This document shows, in pieces, positions 1-8,260 of a stretch of DNA of 64,000 nucleotides (position 1 is the first letter of the stretch; each line of letters starts with the position of its first letter). Origin of the DNA: JACWAE01 sp963847595 (GTDB lineage Bacteria; Chloroflexota; Dehalococcoidia; SZUA-161); contig CAWKAJ010000002.1 in NCBI GenBank assembly GCA_963847595.1, forward strand, positions 1,550,001 through 1,614,000, read 5' to 3'. The notes beneath the pieces are model-generated. The model saw only the letters and a list, made by a program, of their open reading frames with translations, was not told where the DNA came from and searched no databases. A program made the translations under genes and the position numbers.

Positions 1-152
1 CCGCATGCGTCACAAGGCGCAATGTTCTTGCCTATGACCGAGACAAGCTCAGTCTGGGCCCCCGCTTCACGCGCTGAGGCCAGCGCTTCCTTGACCAGTA
101 TCTCCGTATTTCCACCTTTGCGGGGACTGCAGACAATGCCCAGAATCTTCAT
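1..152 (-). CDS. Iron-sulfur flavoprotein / NADPH-dependent FMN reductase-like protein (partial)
   Basis: Only the first 50 codons lie in the window and the gene runs off its left edge. The reverse strand reads MKILGIVCSPRKGGNTEILV, followed by an amphipathic helix and then CDACG. The SPRKGGNT loop is the FMN-phosphate-binding loop of flavodoxin-fold FMN reductases. A CxxC placed this early is typical of the iron-sulfur flavoprotein branch, where it starts the [4Fe-4S] motif. The ATG at 152-150 is preceded by a GAGGAGGG ribosome site about 7 nt upstream. It lies downstream of dnaK on the same strand but is separated from it by a strong hairpin, so it is probably not part of the heat-shock operon. 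The exact substrate cannot be told from the fragment. Confidence 0.75.
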   Translation of the reverse strand, partial: MKILGIVCSPRKGGNTEILVKEALASAREAGAQTELVSVIGKNIAPCDAC

Positions 153-197
153 GACAAAGTCCCTCCTCAGCTATCGGTCTGCCAAACTGAAAGCAGC

Positions 198-231
198 AGG
201 GGCGTCCTTCCCGAACGGGAAGGACGCCCCT
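198..231 (-). terminator. Hairpin terminator after dnaK
   Basis: Two perfect 15-nt arms (198-212 and 217-231) enclose a GAAC loop. The hairpin sits 27 nt after the dnaK stop and before the next minus-strand gene. There is only a weak T-rich stretch on the minus side. The core GTCCTTCC/GGAAGGAC is shared with the hairpin at 8204-8232. Confidence 0.6.
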
Positions 232-257
232 AAAACGTTCGTGGCAATTGAGCCTGG

Positions 258-2180
258 TTACACCTCGCGGAACTCGCCCTCTACGGTGCCTTCGTCTTTC
301 TTGCCCGGGCCTTCTTCGCCTCCCGGAGGAGGTGGCGGCGCTCCTGCGCCCGGACCTCCGCCTGCCTGCTGATAGACAGCCGCACCCACTTTCTGCATAG
401 CGTCGGACAGCTCCTGAGTCGTCCGTTTGAGCTGCTGAACGTCGCCGCCGGTTAGTGCCGATTTCACCGCCGCTATCTTGCTGTCAACCTCACTCTTCAG
501 TTGAGCAGGCACCTTGTCGCCCTGCTCACGCAGAGTCCGCTCCGCTGTATAGACCAGGGTATCCGCCATGTTGCGGGCTTCAACTTCCTCGCGCTTCCTG
601 GTATCATCAGCCGCATGCATCTCGGCCTCGTGCTTCATGCGCTCGACCTCTTCTTTCCTCAGCCCGCTGGAGGCAGTGATGGTAATCTTCTGCTCCCTGC
701 CCGTGCCTTTATCATGGGCTTTAACGCTGAGTATGCCGTTAGCATCTATGTCGAAGGCAACCTCGATCTGAGGCATGCCGCGAGGCGCCGGAAGTATGCC
801 ATCGAGCATGAAGCGTCCCAGAGTCCTGTTATCATTAGCCATAGGCCGCTCGCCCTGGAGCACATGTATCTCCACGCTGGACTGGCTATCAGCAGCCGTG
901 CTGAATATCTGGCTCTTCGAGGTAGGTATGGTGGTGTTGCGCTGAATGAGCGGCGTCATCACCGCACCCAGGGTCTCGATTCCCAGGGTAAGCGGCGTGA
1001 CATCTAGGAGCAGCACGTCCTTGACCTCACCCTTGAGCACACCACCCTGGATTGCTGCCCCCATGGCGACAACTTCATCGGGGTTGACTCCCTTGGACGG
1101 CTCGCGGCCGAAGAATTCCTTGACCTTCCTCTGCACCAGCGGCATCCTGGTCTGACCGCCGACAAGGATAACTTCGTTGATCTGGCTGGTGCTCAATCCG
1201 GCGTCCGTAACAGCCTGTTTGCACGGGCCGATAGTTTTCTCCACGAGGTCCATCACCAATTGCTCCAGCTTGGCCCGAGTCAACTTTATAGTAAGGTGCT
1301 TGGGCCCGCTGGCGTCAGCGGTGATGAAGGGAAGGTTTATCTCGGTCTCCATCACTGTGGAGAGCTCCATCTTCGCCTTTTCCGCAGCCTCCTTGAGCCT
1401 TTGCAGGGCCATGCGGTCTTTCCTCAGGTCTATGCCCTGGTCGCGCTTGAACTCATCGCACAGCCAGTCCATGATGCGCTGGTCGAAGTCGTCGCCGCCC
1501 AGGTGCGTATCGCCATTGGTAGACTTGACCTGGAAGGTGCCCTCGCCCAGCTCCAGGACCGAGATATCGAAGGTGCCGCCGCCCAGGTCGTACACCGCAA
1601 TGGTCTCATCCTTCTTCTTGTCCAGTCCGTAAGCCAGAGCTGCAGCGGTGGGCTCGTTGATGATGCGCAGCACTTTCAGGCCTGCAATCTCGCCGGCGTC
1701 CTTTGTAGCCTGCCTCTGGCTATCGTTAAAGTAGGCCGGGACAGTGATGACCGCCTCGGTTACTTTCTCGCCCAGATAAGCCTCAGCATCGGCCTTCAGC
1801 TTCTGCAGAATCATGGCCGATATCTCAGGCGGGCTATACTCCTTGCCTCCCATCAACACGCGTACCTCGTTGTTGGGGCCCCGGGTCACCTTATAGGTCT
1901 TGCGGCGGGCATCCTCCTCCACCGGCAACTCACGTCCGGGCGGCTCGCCCCATTTACGTCCCATAAAGCGCTTAATGCTATAGATGGTATTCTCAGGATT
2001 GGTTATCGCCTGACGCTTGGCAACCTGTCCCACCAGCCGCTCGCCGTTCTTGCTCACGGAGACTATGGAAGGCGTGAGCCGGGAGCCTTCGGCATTGGTG
2101 ATGACCACAGGCTCGCCACCCTCCATCACGGCTACCTCGCTCAGGGTCGTTCCTAAGTCAATTCCAATTACCTTCGCCAT
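258..2180 (-). CDS. dnaK: Chaperone protein DnaK (Hsp70)
   Basis: ATP-dependent cytoplasmic Hsp70 chaperone, 640 residues, full length for the family. It has the N-terminal ATPase domain with the phosphate-1 loop IGIDLGTT and the DLGGGTFDISVL motif near residue 196. The hydrophobic interdomain linker DVLLLDVTPLTLGIET comes near residue 390. A beta-sandwich substrate domain, a helical lid and a Gly/Pro-rich charged tail ending in EGEFREV follow. It is the last gene of hrcA-grpE-dnaK; no dnaJ follows in the window. Expression is expected to be controlled by HrcA at the CIRCE site upstream of hrcA. One oddity: the usual GTTNS in the nucleotide loop reads GTTLS, with Leu at the normally conserved Asn. 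Confidence 0.98.
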   Translation of the reverse strand: MAKVIGIDLGTTLSEVAVMEGGEPVVITNAEGSRLTPSIVSVSKNGERLVGQVAKRQAITNPENTIYSIKRFMGRKWGEPPGRELPVEEDARRKTYKVTRGPNNEVRVLMGGKEYSPPEISAMILQKLKADAEAYLGEKVTEAVITVPAYFNDSQRQATKDAGEIAGLKVLRIINEPTAAALAYGLDKKKDETIAVYDLGGGTFDISVLELGEGTFQVKSTNGDTHLGGDDFDQRIMDWLCDEFKRDQGIDLRKDRMALQRLKEAAEKAKMELSTVMETEINLPFITADASGPKHLTIKLTRAKLEQLVMDLVEKTIGPCKQAVTDAGLSTSQINEVILVGGQTRMPLVQRKVKEFFGREPSKGVNPDEVVAMGAAIQGGVLKGEVKDVLLLDVTPLTLGIETLGAVMTPLIQRNTTIPTSKSQIFSTAADSQSSVEIHVLQGERPMANDNRTLGRFMLDGILPAPRGMPQIEVAFDIDANGILSVKAHDKGTGREQKITITASSGLRKEEVERMKHEAEMHAADDTRKREEVEARNMADTLVYTAERTLREQGDKVPAQLKSEVDSKIAAVKSALTGGDVQQLKRTTQELSDAMQKVGAAVYQQAGGGPGAGAPPPPPGGEEGPGKKDEGTVEGEFREV

Positions 2181-2208
2181 GTTCCACCTCCGTCAAATAT
2201 CGATAAAC

Positions 2209-2784
2209 CTATTGTTGTCCATTATTGCTGGGGGGTTCGCTCCCCCTTCCCACCTTCACCTTGGTGGGTCTGATTACACGGTTGCGAATTTTGTAACCTT
2301 TCTGTGTCTCTTCGATAACCTTGCCTTCTTCCCCCTCCACAGTCATGACTGCCTCGTGAAAATTGGGGTCGAAGTCTTTGCCTTCAGCCTCGATCACCGA
2401 TACTCCTTGAGCCTCGAGGACTGCTTGCAGCTTGCGATATATGTGCCTGATACCATCGACCCAACGGGACTCGGCAAGCTCATCAGGTACGCTTGCCAAG
2501 GCTCGCTCTAAATCATCTAGGACAGGCAACAGGTTCAAGATGAGCGTAGAGTTGGCGTAATTAACTACCTCGGCCCGTTCCTGTTCGTTCCGCCTCTTAT
2601 AGTTGATAAAGTCAGCCTGCGCCCGCTGCCAGTTCGCCAGACACTTCTCCGACTTCTCCTTCTCCTCAGCAAGCGCTTTCTTGACTGATTCTATATCCTC
2701 CGCCTGTTTGACTTCCGCCTGCTCAACATCCTCCTGTTCGACCTTTTCCTCATCCTTAAAGGAGCCTCGCTCTTTCTTGGCCAA
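2209..2784 (-). CDS. grpE: Nucleotide exchange factor GrpE
   Basis: Cochaperone that releases ADP from DnaK; 191 residues. It has a charged N-terminal part rich in Glu/Lys that should form the long dimeric coiled coil (about residues 15-75), with ANWQRAQADFINYKRR as the GrpE helix signature. A compact C-terminal beta domain carries VIEETQKGYKIRNRVIRPTKVKV. The start is TTG (2784-2782), giving (M)AKKERGSF, preceded by GAGGGGG. It lies 28 nt upstream of dnaK and 147 nt after hrcA. That longer AT-rich gap contains a perfect hairpin (2889-2910), so grpE-dnaK may also have a promoter of its own. Confidence 0.97.
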   Translation of the reverse strand: MAKKERGSFKDEEKVEQEDVEQAEVKQAEDIESVKKALAEEKEKSEKCLANWQRAQADFINYKRRNEQERAEVVNYANSTLILNLLPVLDDLERALASVPDELAESRWVDGIRHIYRKLQAVLEAQGVSVIEAEGKDFDPNFHEAVMTVEGEEGKVIEETQKGYKIRNRVIRPTKVKVGRGSEPPSNNGQQ

Positions 2785-2888
2785 ACTACATCCCCCTCAG
2801 TATATATTCCAAAAACAAATTTTACATTGTTAAATATAACTAATGATGTAACTTATGTCACAAAACATTTAGCAACTCTCTCTAACAG

Positions 2889-2910
2889 ACAAGGGGCTCA
2901 AGCCCCTTGT
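2889..2910 (-). other. Inverted repeat between hrcA and grpE
   Basis: The arms ACAAGGGGCT and AGCCCCTTGT are perfect, with a 2-nt centre. The site lies 22 nt after the hrcA stop. No convincing T-run follows on the minus strand. It may act as partial terminator, attenuator or mRNA-processing site that changes the hrcA to grpE-dnaK ratio; that role is inference only. Confidence 0.4.
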
Positions 2911-2931
2911 TAAACCTCCACAACTCCAGCC

Positions 2932-3945
2932 TTACCCGTATAGTTCACTAACCAGCTCGCTCATCACTGTAGACAGAAAGCTGACAGTGGGAATAGCGCG
3001 CTGGTACTCCATCCGGGTTGGGCCCATCACGCCAATGGCCCCGCCCACTTCCCCGGGGATACCATATTTGGTGAGAATCACGCTGCAGTCCCGCATCATG
3101 TTCTCTTTGTTCTCCCTCCCGATGACGACCCGCACCCCCTCCCCTGTGAGCACCCTGGGCAAGAACGACTTGAGCAGGCTCTTCTGCTCTAACATCTCCA
3201 TTATCGCCGCTATCTTGTCGCTTGAGGCAAATTCAGGCTGTCTGAGCATGTGGCGTAGGCCATCAATATAGGGCTCCTCGTATTCCTCCCCCTCCTCGTC
3301 CCGCATCAACTCAGACACAATTTTCATCACCTGCTCTTCTACAGGGGAGAGCTTCAAGTCCTTGTCAGCTATCTCGGAAGCGGTGAGTCCGGCATAAGCT
3401 GCGGTAAGCTTTCGCGCACTCGCACTGAGCTCCTCCTGGGAGACATTCTCCTCCAGGTTCAGCATCTGCTGCTTGAGTGTCGCTTCTTTGAGAACGAGCA
3501 CTAACAAAACGAGGAACTCTTGAAGGGAAACCAACTCCAGGTGCTTGAGCCTTGCTTCAACAGGCTTAGGCAGAGTAACCAGGGCTACGTTATGCACGAT
3601 ACCCGACAGGATAGCAGCAGCAAGGCGCGTCCACTCTTCAACCGCCCTCTCCACCTGATGGAACTGGTGGCGGATCAGGAACTGCTCGTCCCGGGAAAGA
3701 CGGGCGTAGCTCATCAGGGACTCGATATAGTGGCGATACCCTTTATCCGTGGGGATGCGCCCCGCAGAGGTATGGGGCTGTACGAGGTAACCCTCTTCTT
3801 CAAGCTCGATCATCTCGTTGCGAATAGTAGCAGGGCTCACGCCCAGGCCCTTCTTAGCCACGACATCCGAACTCACGGGCACACCCTTGGAGATATATTC
3901 TCCGATGATAATGCTGAGGATTCTATCCCGTCTTCGTGTGAGCAT
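2932..3945 (-). CDS. hrcA: Heat-inducible transcription repressor HrcA
   Basis: Repressor of class I heat-shock genes, 337 residues, normal length. Residues 1-75 form the winged-helix DNA-binding domain (LTRRRDRILSIIIGEYISKG, then a SPATIRNEMIELEEEGYL recognition region and TSAGRIPTDKGYRHY). The middle and C-terminal parts match the GAF-like dimerisation fold, with the late family motif PGEVGGAIGVMGPTRMEYQRA near residue 300. First gene of hrcA-grpE-dnaK. The CIRCE operator lies 17 nt upstream of its ATG, so the operon is autoregulated. Confidence 0.97.
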   Translation of the reverse strand: MLTRRRDRILSIIIGEYISKGVPVSSDVVAKKGLGVSPATIRNEMIELEEEGYLVQPHTSAGRIPTDKGYRHYIESLMSYARLSRDEQFLIRHQFHQVERAVEEWTRLAAAILSGIVHNVALVTLPKPVEARLKHLELVSLQEFLVLLVLVLKEATLKQQMLNLEENVSQEELSASARKLTAAYAGLTASEIADKDLKLSPVEEQVMKIVSELMRDEEGEEYEEPYIDGLRHMLRQPEFASSDKIAAIMEMLEQKSLLKSFLPRVLTGEGVRVVIGRENKENMMRDCSVILTKYGIPGEVGGAIGVMGPTRMEYQRAIPTVSFLSTVMSELVSELYG

Positions 3946-3961
3946 CTCTTCGCTCCGTTCA

Positions 3962-3988
3962 TTAGCACTCTAGCCCTTAGAGTGCTAA
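3962..3988 (-). promoter_or_regulatory. CIRCE operator (HrcA binding site)
   Basis: TTAGCACTC, nine bases, then GAGTGCTAA: a perfect match to the CIRCE consensus. It lies between the predicted hrcA promoter and the hrcA start codon, the standard arrangement for HrcA autoregulation. Confidence 0.97.
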
Positions 3989-3998
3989 TGCTAGTTTA

Positions 3999-4028
3999 AC
4001 TCTATCACTTTACACTCATTCTTGTCAA
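3999..4028 (-). promoter_or_regulatory. Predicted sigma-A promoter of hrcA-grpE-dnaK
   Basis: On the minus strand a perfect -35 TTGACA (4028-4023) is followed after 18 nt by TAGAGT (4004-3999). The start of transcription would fall just before or within CIRCE, so bound HrcA would block it. Confidence 0.65.
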
Positions 4029-4044
4029 GAGGCGCATTGTTCAG

Positions 4045-4954
4045 TTAAAAATCCGACAGTCCATATAAAATATGGACATGCTTAATGAGACACTGATAGC
4101 TTTATGCGAGGAACTCCACCAACAGGGATTGCCCAAATCACACATTGCCCAGAGGTTGGGAAAGAATCGAGAAACGATTCATATCTGGATTAAGGGGATA
4201 GAACAGTATGGTCTCATTGAATTTCTCGACAGATACCGCCAGGCTAAGAAAGGAGAAAGAGCGAAAAGGAAGGCTGACCCCATAGTCAAAAGATGGATTT
4301 GGGAGATACGTGAAAGGGAATACGATTGTTGCGGGCAAAAGATTCAGTATTTCCTCAACCTTGAGCATGGCATTCACCTGTCTGTCCCTAAAATCTATGA
4401 AATACTATCAGAGAAGTACATTATCCGTCCCAGGTGGAAGAAAAACAAAGTAAGAGGAGAAGTACCCCAAGCATCAATGCCGAGAGAAGTAGTTCAGATG
4501 GATACTATCGACTTTGGTGAGCTTTATGCCTTTACCGCGATCGACATTTTTACTAGAGAAGCAGATATACTCATCGCAACTGAATTGACTGCTGATCTGG
4601 GATGTCAGTTCTTGCATCAGAGTATGAGACGCCGGTTTGACGGTCACGTTAAGCTGCTTCAAACAGACGGCGGGCCTGAGTTTAAAGCGGCATTTGAAAG
4701 TAATGCGCCATTGTTCTGTGATAGACACCGTGTCGCTCGACCTTACCGGAAGAATGAGCAATCCTACATCGAGAGTTTTAACCGAACCGTAAGAAAAGAA
4801 TGCTTGGGATGGGTTAAGTACAGAGTATCGCAATTATCAGAATGCCGGGATATGGCAGAAATTTTTCTGAGGCGGTATCATTACCACAGGCCACATATGG
4901 GACGAGGAATGACACCTCCATTATCTAACAGGGAGGGAGACTGTCGGATATTAA
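4045..4954 (+). mobile_element. Solitary IS-like element with imperfect terminal inverted repeats
   Basis: The transposase gene is bracketed by ATCCGACAGTC at 4051-4061 and its exact complement GACTGTCGGAT at 4939-4949. Each is extended outward by a TTAA-containing stretch. The right repeat lies inside the last codons of the transposase. I could not identify a target-site duplication, so the true ends may differ slightly. It sits in the hrcA-fabH gap and does not visibly break a gene. Confidence 0.6.
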
Positions 4955-4959
4955 AGTAG
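4072..4959 (+). CDS. DDE transposase with integrase core (IS481/IS3-like)
   Basis: 295 residues, apparently intact. The N-terminus carries a helix-turn-helix (KSHIAQRLGKNRETIHIWI, residues 23-41). A lysine/arginine-rich linker leads to a retroviral-integrase-type core. The three catalytic acidic residues are visible in QMDTIDFGE (first Asp), LQTDGGPEF (second Asp) and YIESFNRTVRKE (Glu), followed by YNHxRPH-like YHYHRPHMGRGMTP. This pattern is that of IS481/IS3-group transposases read from one frame without frameshifting. The 3' end overlaps the right inverted repeat. Base composition is more AT-rich than its neighbours, consistent with recent acquisition. Confidence 0.88.
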   Translation: MDMLNETLIALCEELHQQGLPKSHIAQRLGKNRETIHIWIKGIEQYGLIEFLDRYRQAKKGERAKRKADPIVKRWIWEIREREYDCCGQKIQYFLNLEHGIHLSVPKIYEILSEKYIIRPRWKKNKVRGEVPQASMPREVVQMDTIDFGELYAFTAIDIFTREADILIATELTADLGCQFLHQSMRRRFDGHVKLLQTDGGPEFKAAFESNAPLFCDRHRVARPYRKNEQSYIESFNRTVRKECLGWVKYRVSQLSECRDMAEIFLRRYHYHRPHMGRGMTPPLSNREGDCRILK

Positions 4960-4973
4960 AATTAAGCGAGAGG

Positions 4974-5002
4974 TTGACCCTAACTTCCTACTTTGCTATA
5001 CT
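4974..5002 (+). promoter_or_regulatory. Predicted promoter of fabH
   Basis: TTGACC (4974-4979), a 17-nt spacer, then TATACT (4997-5002), with TG one base before the -10 (extended -10). The expected start near 5009 gives a short leader of about 27 nt before the fabH TTG codon. It begins only 15 nt after the transposase stop. Confidence 0.75.
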
Positions 5003-5035
5003 TTTACTCTATACATCTCTGAGAAAGGCTTCTCT

Positions 5036-6013
5036 TTGGCCCGATACGCACAGATCACCGGTTGGGGCAAGTACCTGCCCCAGAAGGTGCTCACAAACCA
5101 GGACCTCGAGCTCTTAGTCAATACCTCTAATGCCTGGATTATGAGTCGCACCGGCATCAGGGAAAGAAGGATCGCCGCCGACGATGAGACAGCGTCGAGC
5201 ATGGCGGTACGCGCTGCGGGGGATGCCCTTAAAATCGCCGGGCTTGAGCCCCGTTCCCTCGATTTGGTGATTGTAGCCACCTGCACTCCGGAGTACATCT
5301 TCCCCGCCTGCGCCTCGCTGGTACAGAGCTCGCTGGGCGCCAAAAATGCCGCCGCCTTTGATGTCAACGCCGCTTGCAGCGGCTTCATCTATGCTCTGGC
5401 CACCGCCTGCCAGTTCGTCACTTCAGGAGCCTATAACAACATACTGGTTGTAGGCAGCGAGGTCTATTCACGGATTCTGGACTGGAAGGACCGCAGCACC
5501 TGCGTTCTCTTCGGCGATGGAGCCGGAGCGGTAGTAGTGCAGGCCAGCGATGCGCCAGCAGGCTTGCTCAGCTTCGTATTGGGGAACGATGGCTCACGGG
5601 CAAACTCCATTTACACCCCGGGCCCTTGCGGCTTGAGCAGGGGGCCTTACTATATCACCATGAACGGACCGGAGGTATTTAAGTTCGCAGTAAACGTCAT
5701 CTGCCTGGCGACCAGGCAAGCAGTGAAGTCCGCCGGGCTCGAGATGTCCGACATCGAGCTTGTCGTCCCTCATCAGGCCAACATACGCATACTTAAGTCG
5801 GCGGCCAAGGCCCTCGAGTTGCCTCCGGAAAAGGTCTTCATCAATGTAGACCGCTACGGTAATACCTCGGCAGCTTCCGTCCCTATCGCATTGTGCGAAG
5901 CTGTGGAGGAAAGGCGGCTCAAAGACGGAGACCATCTGGTTCTGGTCGGCTTCGGGGGCGGCCTGAGCTGGGCGGCCATGGTGCTGGAATGGGGTATGAG
6001 CAGGAGAAGCTGA
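5036..6013 (+). CDS. fabH: 3-oxoacyl-[acyl-carrier-protein] synthase III (FabH-like, thiolase fold)
   Basis: Starts fatty-acid chain elongation by condensing an acyl-CoA with malonyl-ACP; 325 residues. The Cys-His-Asn triad is visible: Cys in FDVNAACSGFIYAL (near residue 113), His in VVPHQANIRIL (about 248) and Asn in VDRYGNTSAASVPIAL (about 278). The C-terminal GFGGGLSWAAMVLEW is the typical end. The start is TTG (5036) with GAGAAAGG upstream. It is followed after 1 nt by the symporter gene, so the two are co-transcribed. A related ketoacyl-synthase III with another acyl substrate is possible, since no other fatty-acid genes are adjacent. Confidence 0.92.
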   Translation: MARYAQITGWGKYLPQKVLTNQDLELLVNTSNAWIMSRTGIRERRIAADDETASSMAVRAAGDALKIAGLEPRSLDLVIVATCTPEYIFPACASLVQSSLGAKNAAAFDVNAACSGFIYALATACQFVTSGAYNNILVVGSEVYSRILDWKDRSTCVLFGDGAGAVVVQASDAPAGLLSFVLGNDGSRANSIYTPGPCGLSRGPYYITMNGPEVFKFAVNVICLATRQAVKSAGLEMSDIELVVPHQANIRILKSAAKALELPPEKVFINVDRYGNTSAASVPIALCEAVEERRLKDGDHLVLVGFGGGLSWAAMVLEWGMSRRS

Positions 6014-6014
6014 A

Positions 6015-7463
6015 TTGTTAGATATCGCGATAATCGTAATCTATTTCGTGGCTATGGCGGCGGTGGGCATCTACGATTACAGGAGAAGGAAGGCTTCCAC
6101 CAGCGGTTTCTTTGTAATTAACAGGCGCGGCACTACTCTGGACATAGTGGGGTCGCTCTGCGCTACCCTGATCGGGGCTTCAGCCACACTGGGAATGGCC
6201 GGCCTGGCGTATTCGCGGGGTCTCTCCGGAGCGTGGTGGCTTCTGGCAGGCGTGGTTGGCCTTTTTATCCTGGGCTTCTTCTTTGCGCGCAGGGTGAGGA
6301 GCGCCGGCCTCTACACTTTACCCGAGCTGGTGCAGAAGCAATACAACAGCAAGACGGCAGGGTTCGTAACCTCTGTACTCATCGTAGTTTCATGGCTAGC
6401 GGTCATAGCCGCACAAATACTTGCATCCGGTAAAATCCTATCCGTTCTGTTCCCCAGCATCGATATTTCCACCTGGATGATTATCACCTCCTCTGTAATT
6501 ACTCTTTATACCTTCCTCGGAGGGCAGTACTCGGTGATCGGCACCGATATAATCCAATTCGGCATAATAATCGTGGGGGTGTTTGTGGGGGCAGGGCTGG
6601 TCATACATCACGTAGGGGGGATAAGCGGCTTGCACGCTTCCCTTCCCTCCGGGTTCTTTTCGTTCCCGGTAAGCCCGAACTTGAATTTTGGGTGGCTGGA
6701 TTTCATGTCGCTCCTAATCCTGGTGGGTTCGGTCTACGTAGTGGGTCCGGATATGTATTCCCGACTATTTTGCGCCCGTGACGAAAAAGTGGCCCGGAAA
6801 TCGGTGTTTCTCGCAGGGCTTGTCACTATCCCTGTTGCCTTCGGTATTGTCCTTATCGGGATGGGGGCGATGGTCTTGTTCCCCGGTATTGCACAGGAGC
6901 AAGCCTTTCCCCAGGTAATTAAAGACGTCCTGCCCATAGGGGTAAGCGGCCTGGTGGGTGCGGCGCTGCTCGCTGCCATGATGTCCTCTGCGGACACCTG
7001 TTTGCTCACCACAAGCACTATATTGAGTGTGGACATCTTCAAACCCTTTTCCCCTAATATGAGCGAGCGGAAGACCCTGATAATCTCCCGGGTGTGCGTA
7101 CTTTTTATCGGCGCGCTCACCCTGGTTGTTGCTCTAAACCTGAAAGGCATAATAAACTCCCTTCTGCTGGCATACACCGTCTTCACCAGCGGCGTGGTGC
7201 TTCCTGTCATCGCAGGGTTCTACAAGGATAAGCTGAAAGTGAACTCAATAGGTGCGATAACGGCTATCATTGCGGGGGGAGGCACGGCTCTGGCGGTGAA
7301 ACAACTGCACATAACACATCTAGACCTGTTCGGGCAACGCATAGGGCATGCCGAATTGCTGGGGTTTGTGGTTTGCGCTGTGCTGCTATTTGGTGTAAGC
7401 TGGATAACCGAAAGAATAAAGGTGTCGTTGACTGTAGAGAACGCTGAGGCCATTGAGGAGTAA
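6015..7463 (+). CDS. Sodium:solute symporter family transporter
   Basis: Inner-membrane transporter of the SSS family (LeuT fold), 482 residues, with about 13 hydrophobic segments spread over the whole length. Landmarks are the early GASATLGMAGLAYSRGLSGA stretch (residues 56-75) and the ADTCLLTTSTILSVDIF segment (near residue 325), which corresponds to the Na+-site region of the family. The start is TTG at 6015, 1 nt after the fabH stop. The substrate is unknown; pantothenate-, proline- and acetate-type carriers all look alike at this level. A metallohydrolase gene follows after 24 nt in the same direction. Confidence 0.9.
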   Translation: MLDIAIIVIYFVAMAAVGIYDYRRRKASTSGFFVINRRGTTLDIVGSLCATLIGASATLGMAGLAYSRGLSGAWWLLAGVVGLFILGFFFARRVRSAGLYTLPELVQKQYNSKTAGFVTSVLIVVSWLAVIAAQILASGKILSVLFPSIDISTWMIITSSVITLYTFLGGQYSVIGTDIIQFGIIIVGVFVGAGLVIHHVGGISGLHASLPSGFFSFPVSPNLNFGWLDFMSLLILVGSVYVVGPDMYSRLFCARDEKVARKSVFLAGLVTIPVAFGIVLIGMGAMVLFPGIAQEQAFPQVIKDVLPIGVSGLVGAALLAAMMSSADTCLLTTSTILSVDIFKPFSPNMSERKTLIISRVCVLFIGALTLVVALNLKGIINSLLLAYTVFTSGVVLPVIAGFYKDKLKVNSIGAITAIIAGGGTALAVKQLHITHLDLFGQRIGHAELLGFVVCAVLLFGVSWITERIKVSLTVENAEAIEE

Positions 7464-7487
7464 AGATTCCTATTAGAGGGTAAGAAT

Positions 7488-8156
7488 ATGGAGATAGTCT
7501 GGCTGGGACATTCCTGCTTCAGGATAAGGGGTAAGGAGGCCACTATCGTTACCGACCCCTTCGATAAGACCCTGGGTTATCCGCTGAGAAAGCCTACGGC
7601 AAGTATTGTCACTGTGAGCCATAACCATCCTCAGCACAGCTTTGTGGATAGCGTTGCGGGCGATCCCAGAGTAGTCAGCCGCCCCGGCGAATATGACATA
7701 GCCAATGTCTTCATCAACGGCATCGCCACGTACCATGATAACGAAAAGGGCGCGGTCCGGGGCAAGAACACAGTTTTCTTCATGGAGATCGATGAAGTGA
7801 AGGTCTGCCATCTGGGAGACATCGGGCATGTGCCGACGTCGGAGCAGATCGAGCAGATGAGCGGCGTAGATATACTGATGGTGCCTGTGGGCGGATTCTC
7901 GACCATAAATGCTGCGGCAGCGGCGGAGACCATAGGTCTGCTCGAACCGAAGCTGGTGATACCCATGCACTACAAGACAGAGGTGGTGAAGATGGAACTG
8001 GAGCCTCTGGAGCATTTCATCAAAGTCATGGGATTGAAGGAGGTTGTCTCCCAGCCCAAGCTGAACGTCGCCAAATCGAACCTGCCGCTTGAGACCAAAG
8101 TCCTGGTGCTGGACTACCGCAGAGAAGGCGTCCTGGAACCCAGCAAAGCCGGATAA
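7488..8156 (+). CDS. MBL-fold metal-dependent hydrolase (UPF0173/UlaG-like)
   Basis: 222 residues. N-terminal MEIVWLGHSCFRI with a following DPF is the UlaG/UPF0173 start. A metallo-beta-lactamase motif comes near residue 45 and reads SHNHPQHS, i.e. HxHxxH with Gln where the family usually has the metal-2 Asp. Further metal-site positions are CHLGDIGH (near 108) and the C-terminal MHYKT (near 162). It is a cytoplasmic enzyme of unknown substrate; relatives include ascorbate-6-phosphate lactonase. Last gene of the fabH-symporter unit, followed by a strong hairpin. The Gln substitution could mean a single-metal or altered enzyme. Confidence 0.85.
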   Translation: MEIVWLGHSCFRIRGKEATIVTDPFDKTLGYPLRKPTASIVTVSHNHPQHSFVDSVAGDPRVVSRPGEYDIANVFINGIATYHDNEKGAVRGKNTVFFMEIDEVKVCHLGDIGHVPTSEQIEQMSGVDILMVPVGGFSTINAAAAAETIGLLEPKLVIPMHYKTEVVKMELEPLEHFIKVMGLKEVVSQPKLNVAKSNLPLETKVLVLDYRREGVLEPSKAG

Positions 8157-8203
8157 TCTGAAGAACCCCAGGTCTGCCTTAACTCATAGTTGAACAAAAG
8201 CAG

Positions 8204-8232
8204 AAGCCGTCCTTCCTGAAGGAAGGACGGCT
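8204..8232. terminator. Bidirectional terminator between convergent genes
   Basis: GAAGCCGTCCTTCC and GGAAGGACGGCTTC form near-perfect 13-14 bp arms around TGAA, followed by CATTTCAAT on the plus side. It lies between the plus-strand hydrolase and the minus-strand collagen-like gene and can serve both. Confidence 0.75.
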
Positions 8233-8260
8233 TCATTTCAATACTTACGCATCAAGCGCT

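Noticed and set aside
1260..2156. Long plus-strand frame opposite dnaK
   Set aside because: It is the antisense of a perfectly conserved dnaK frame and encodes no recognisable protein.
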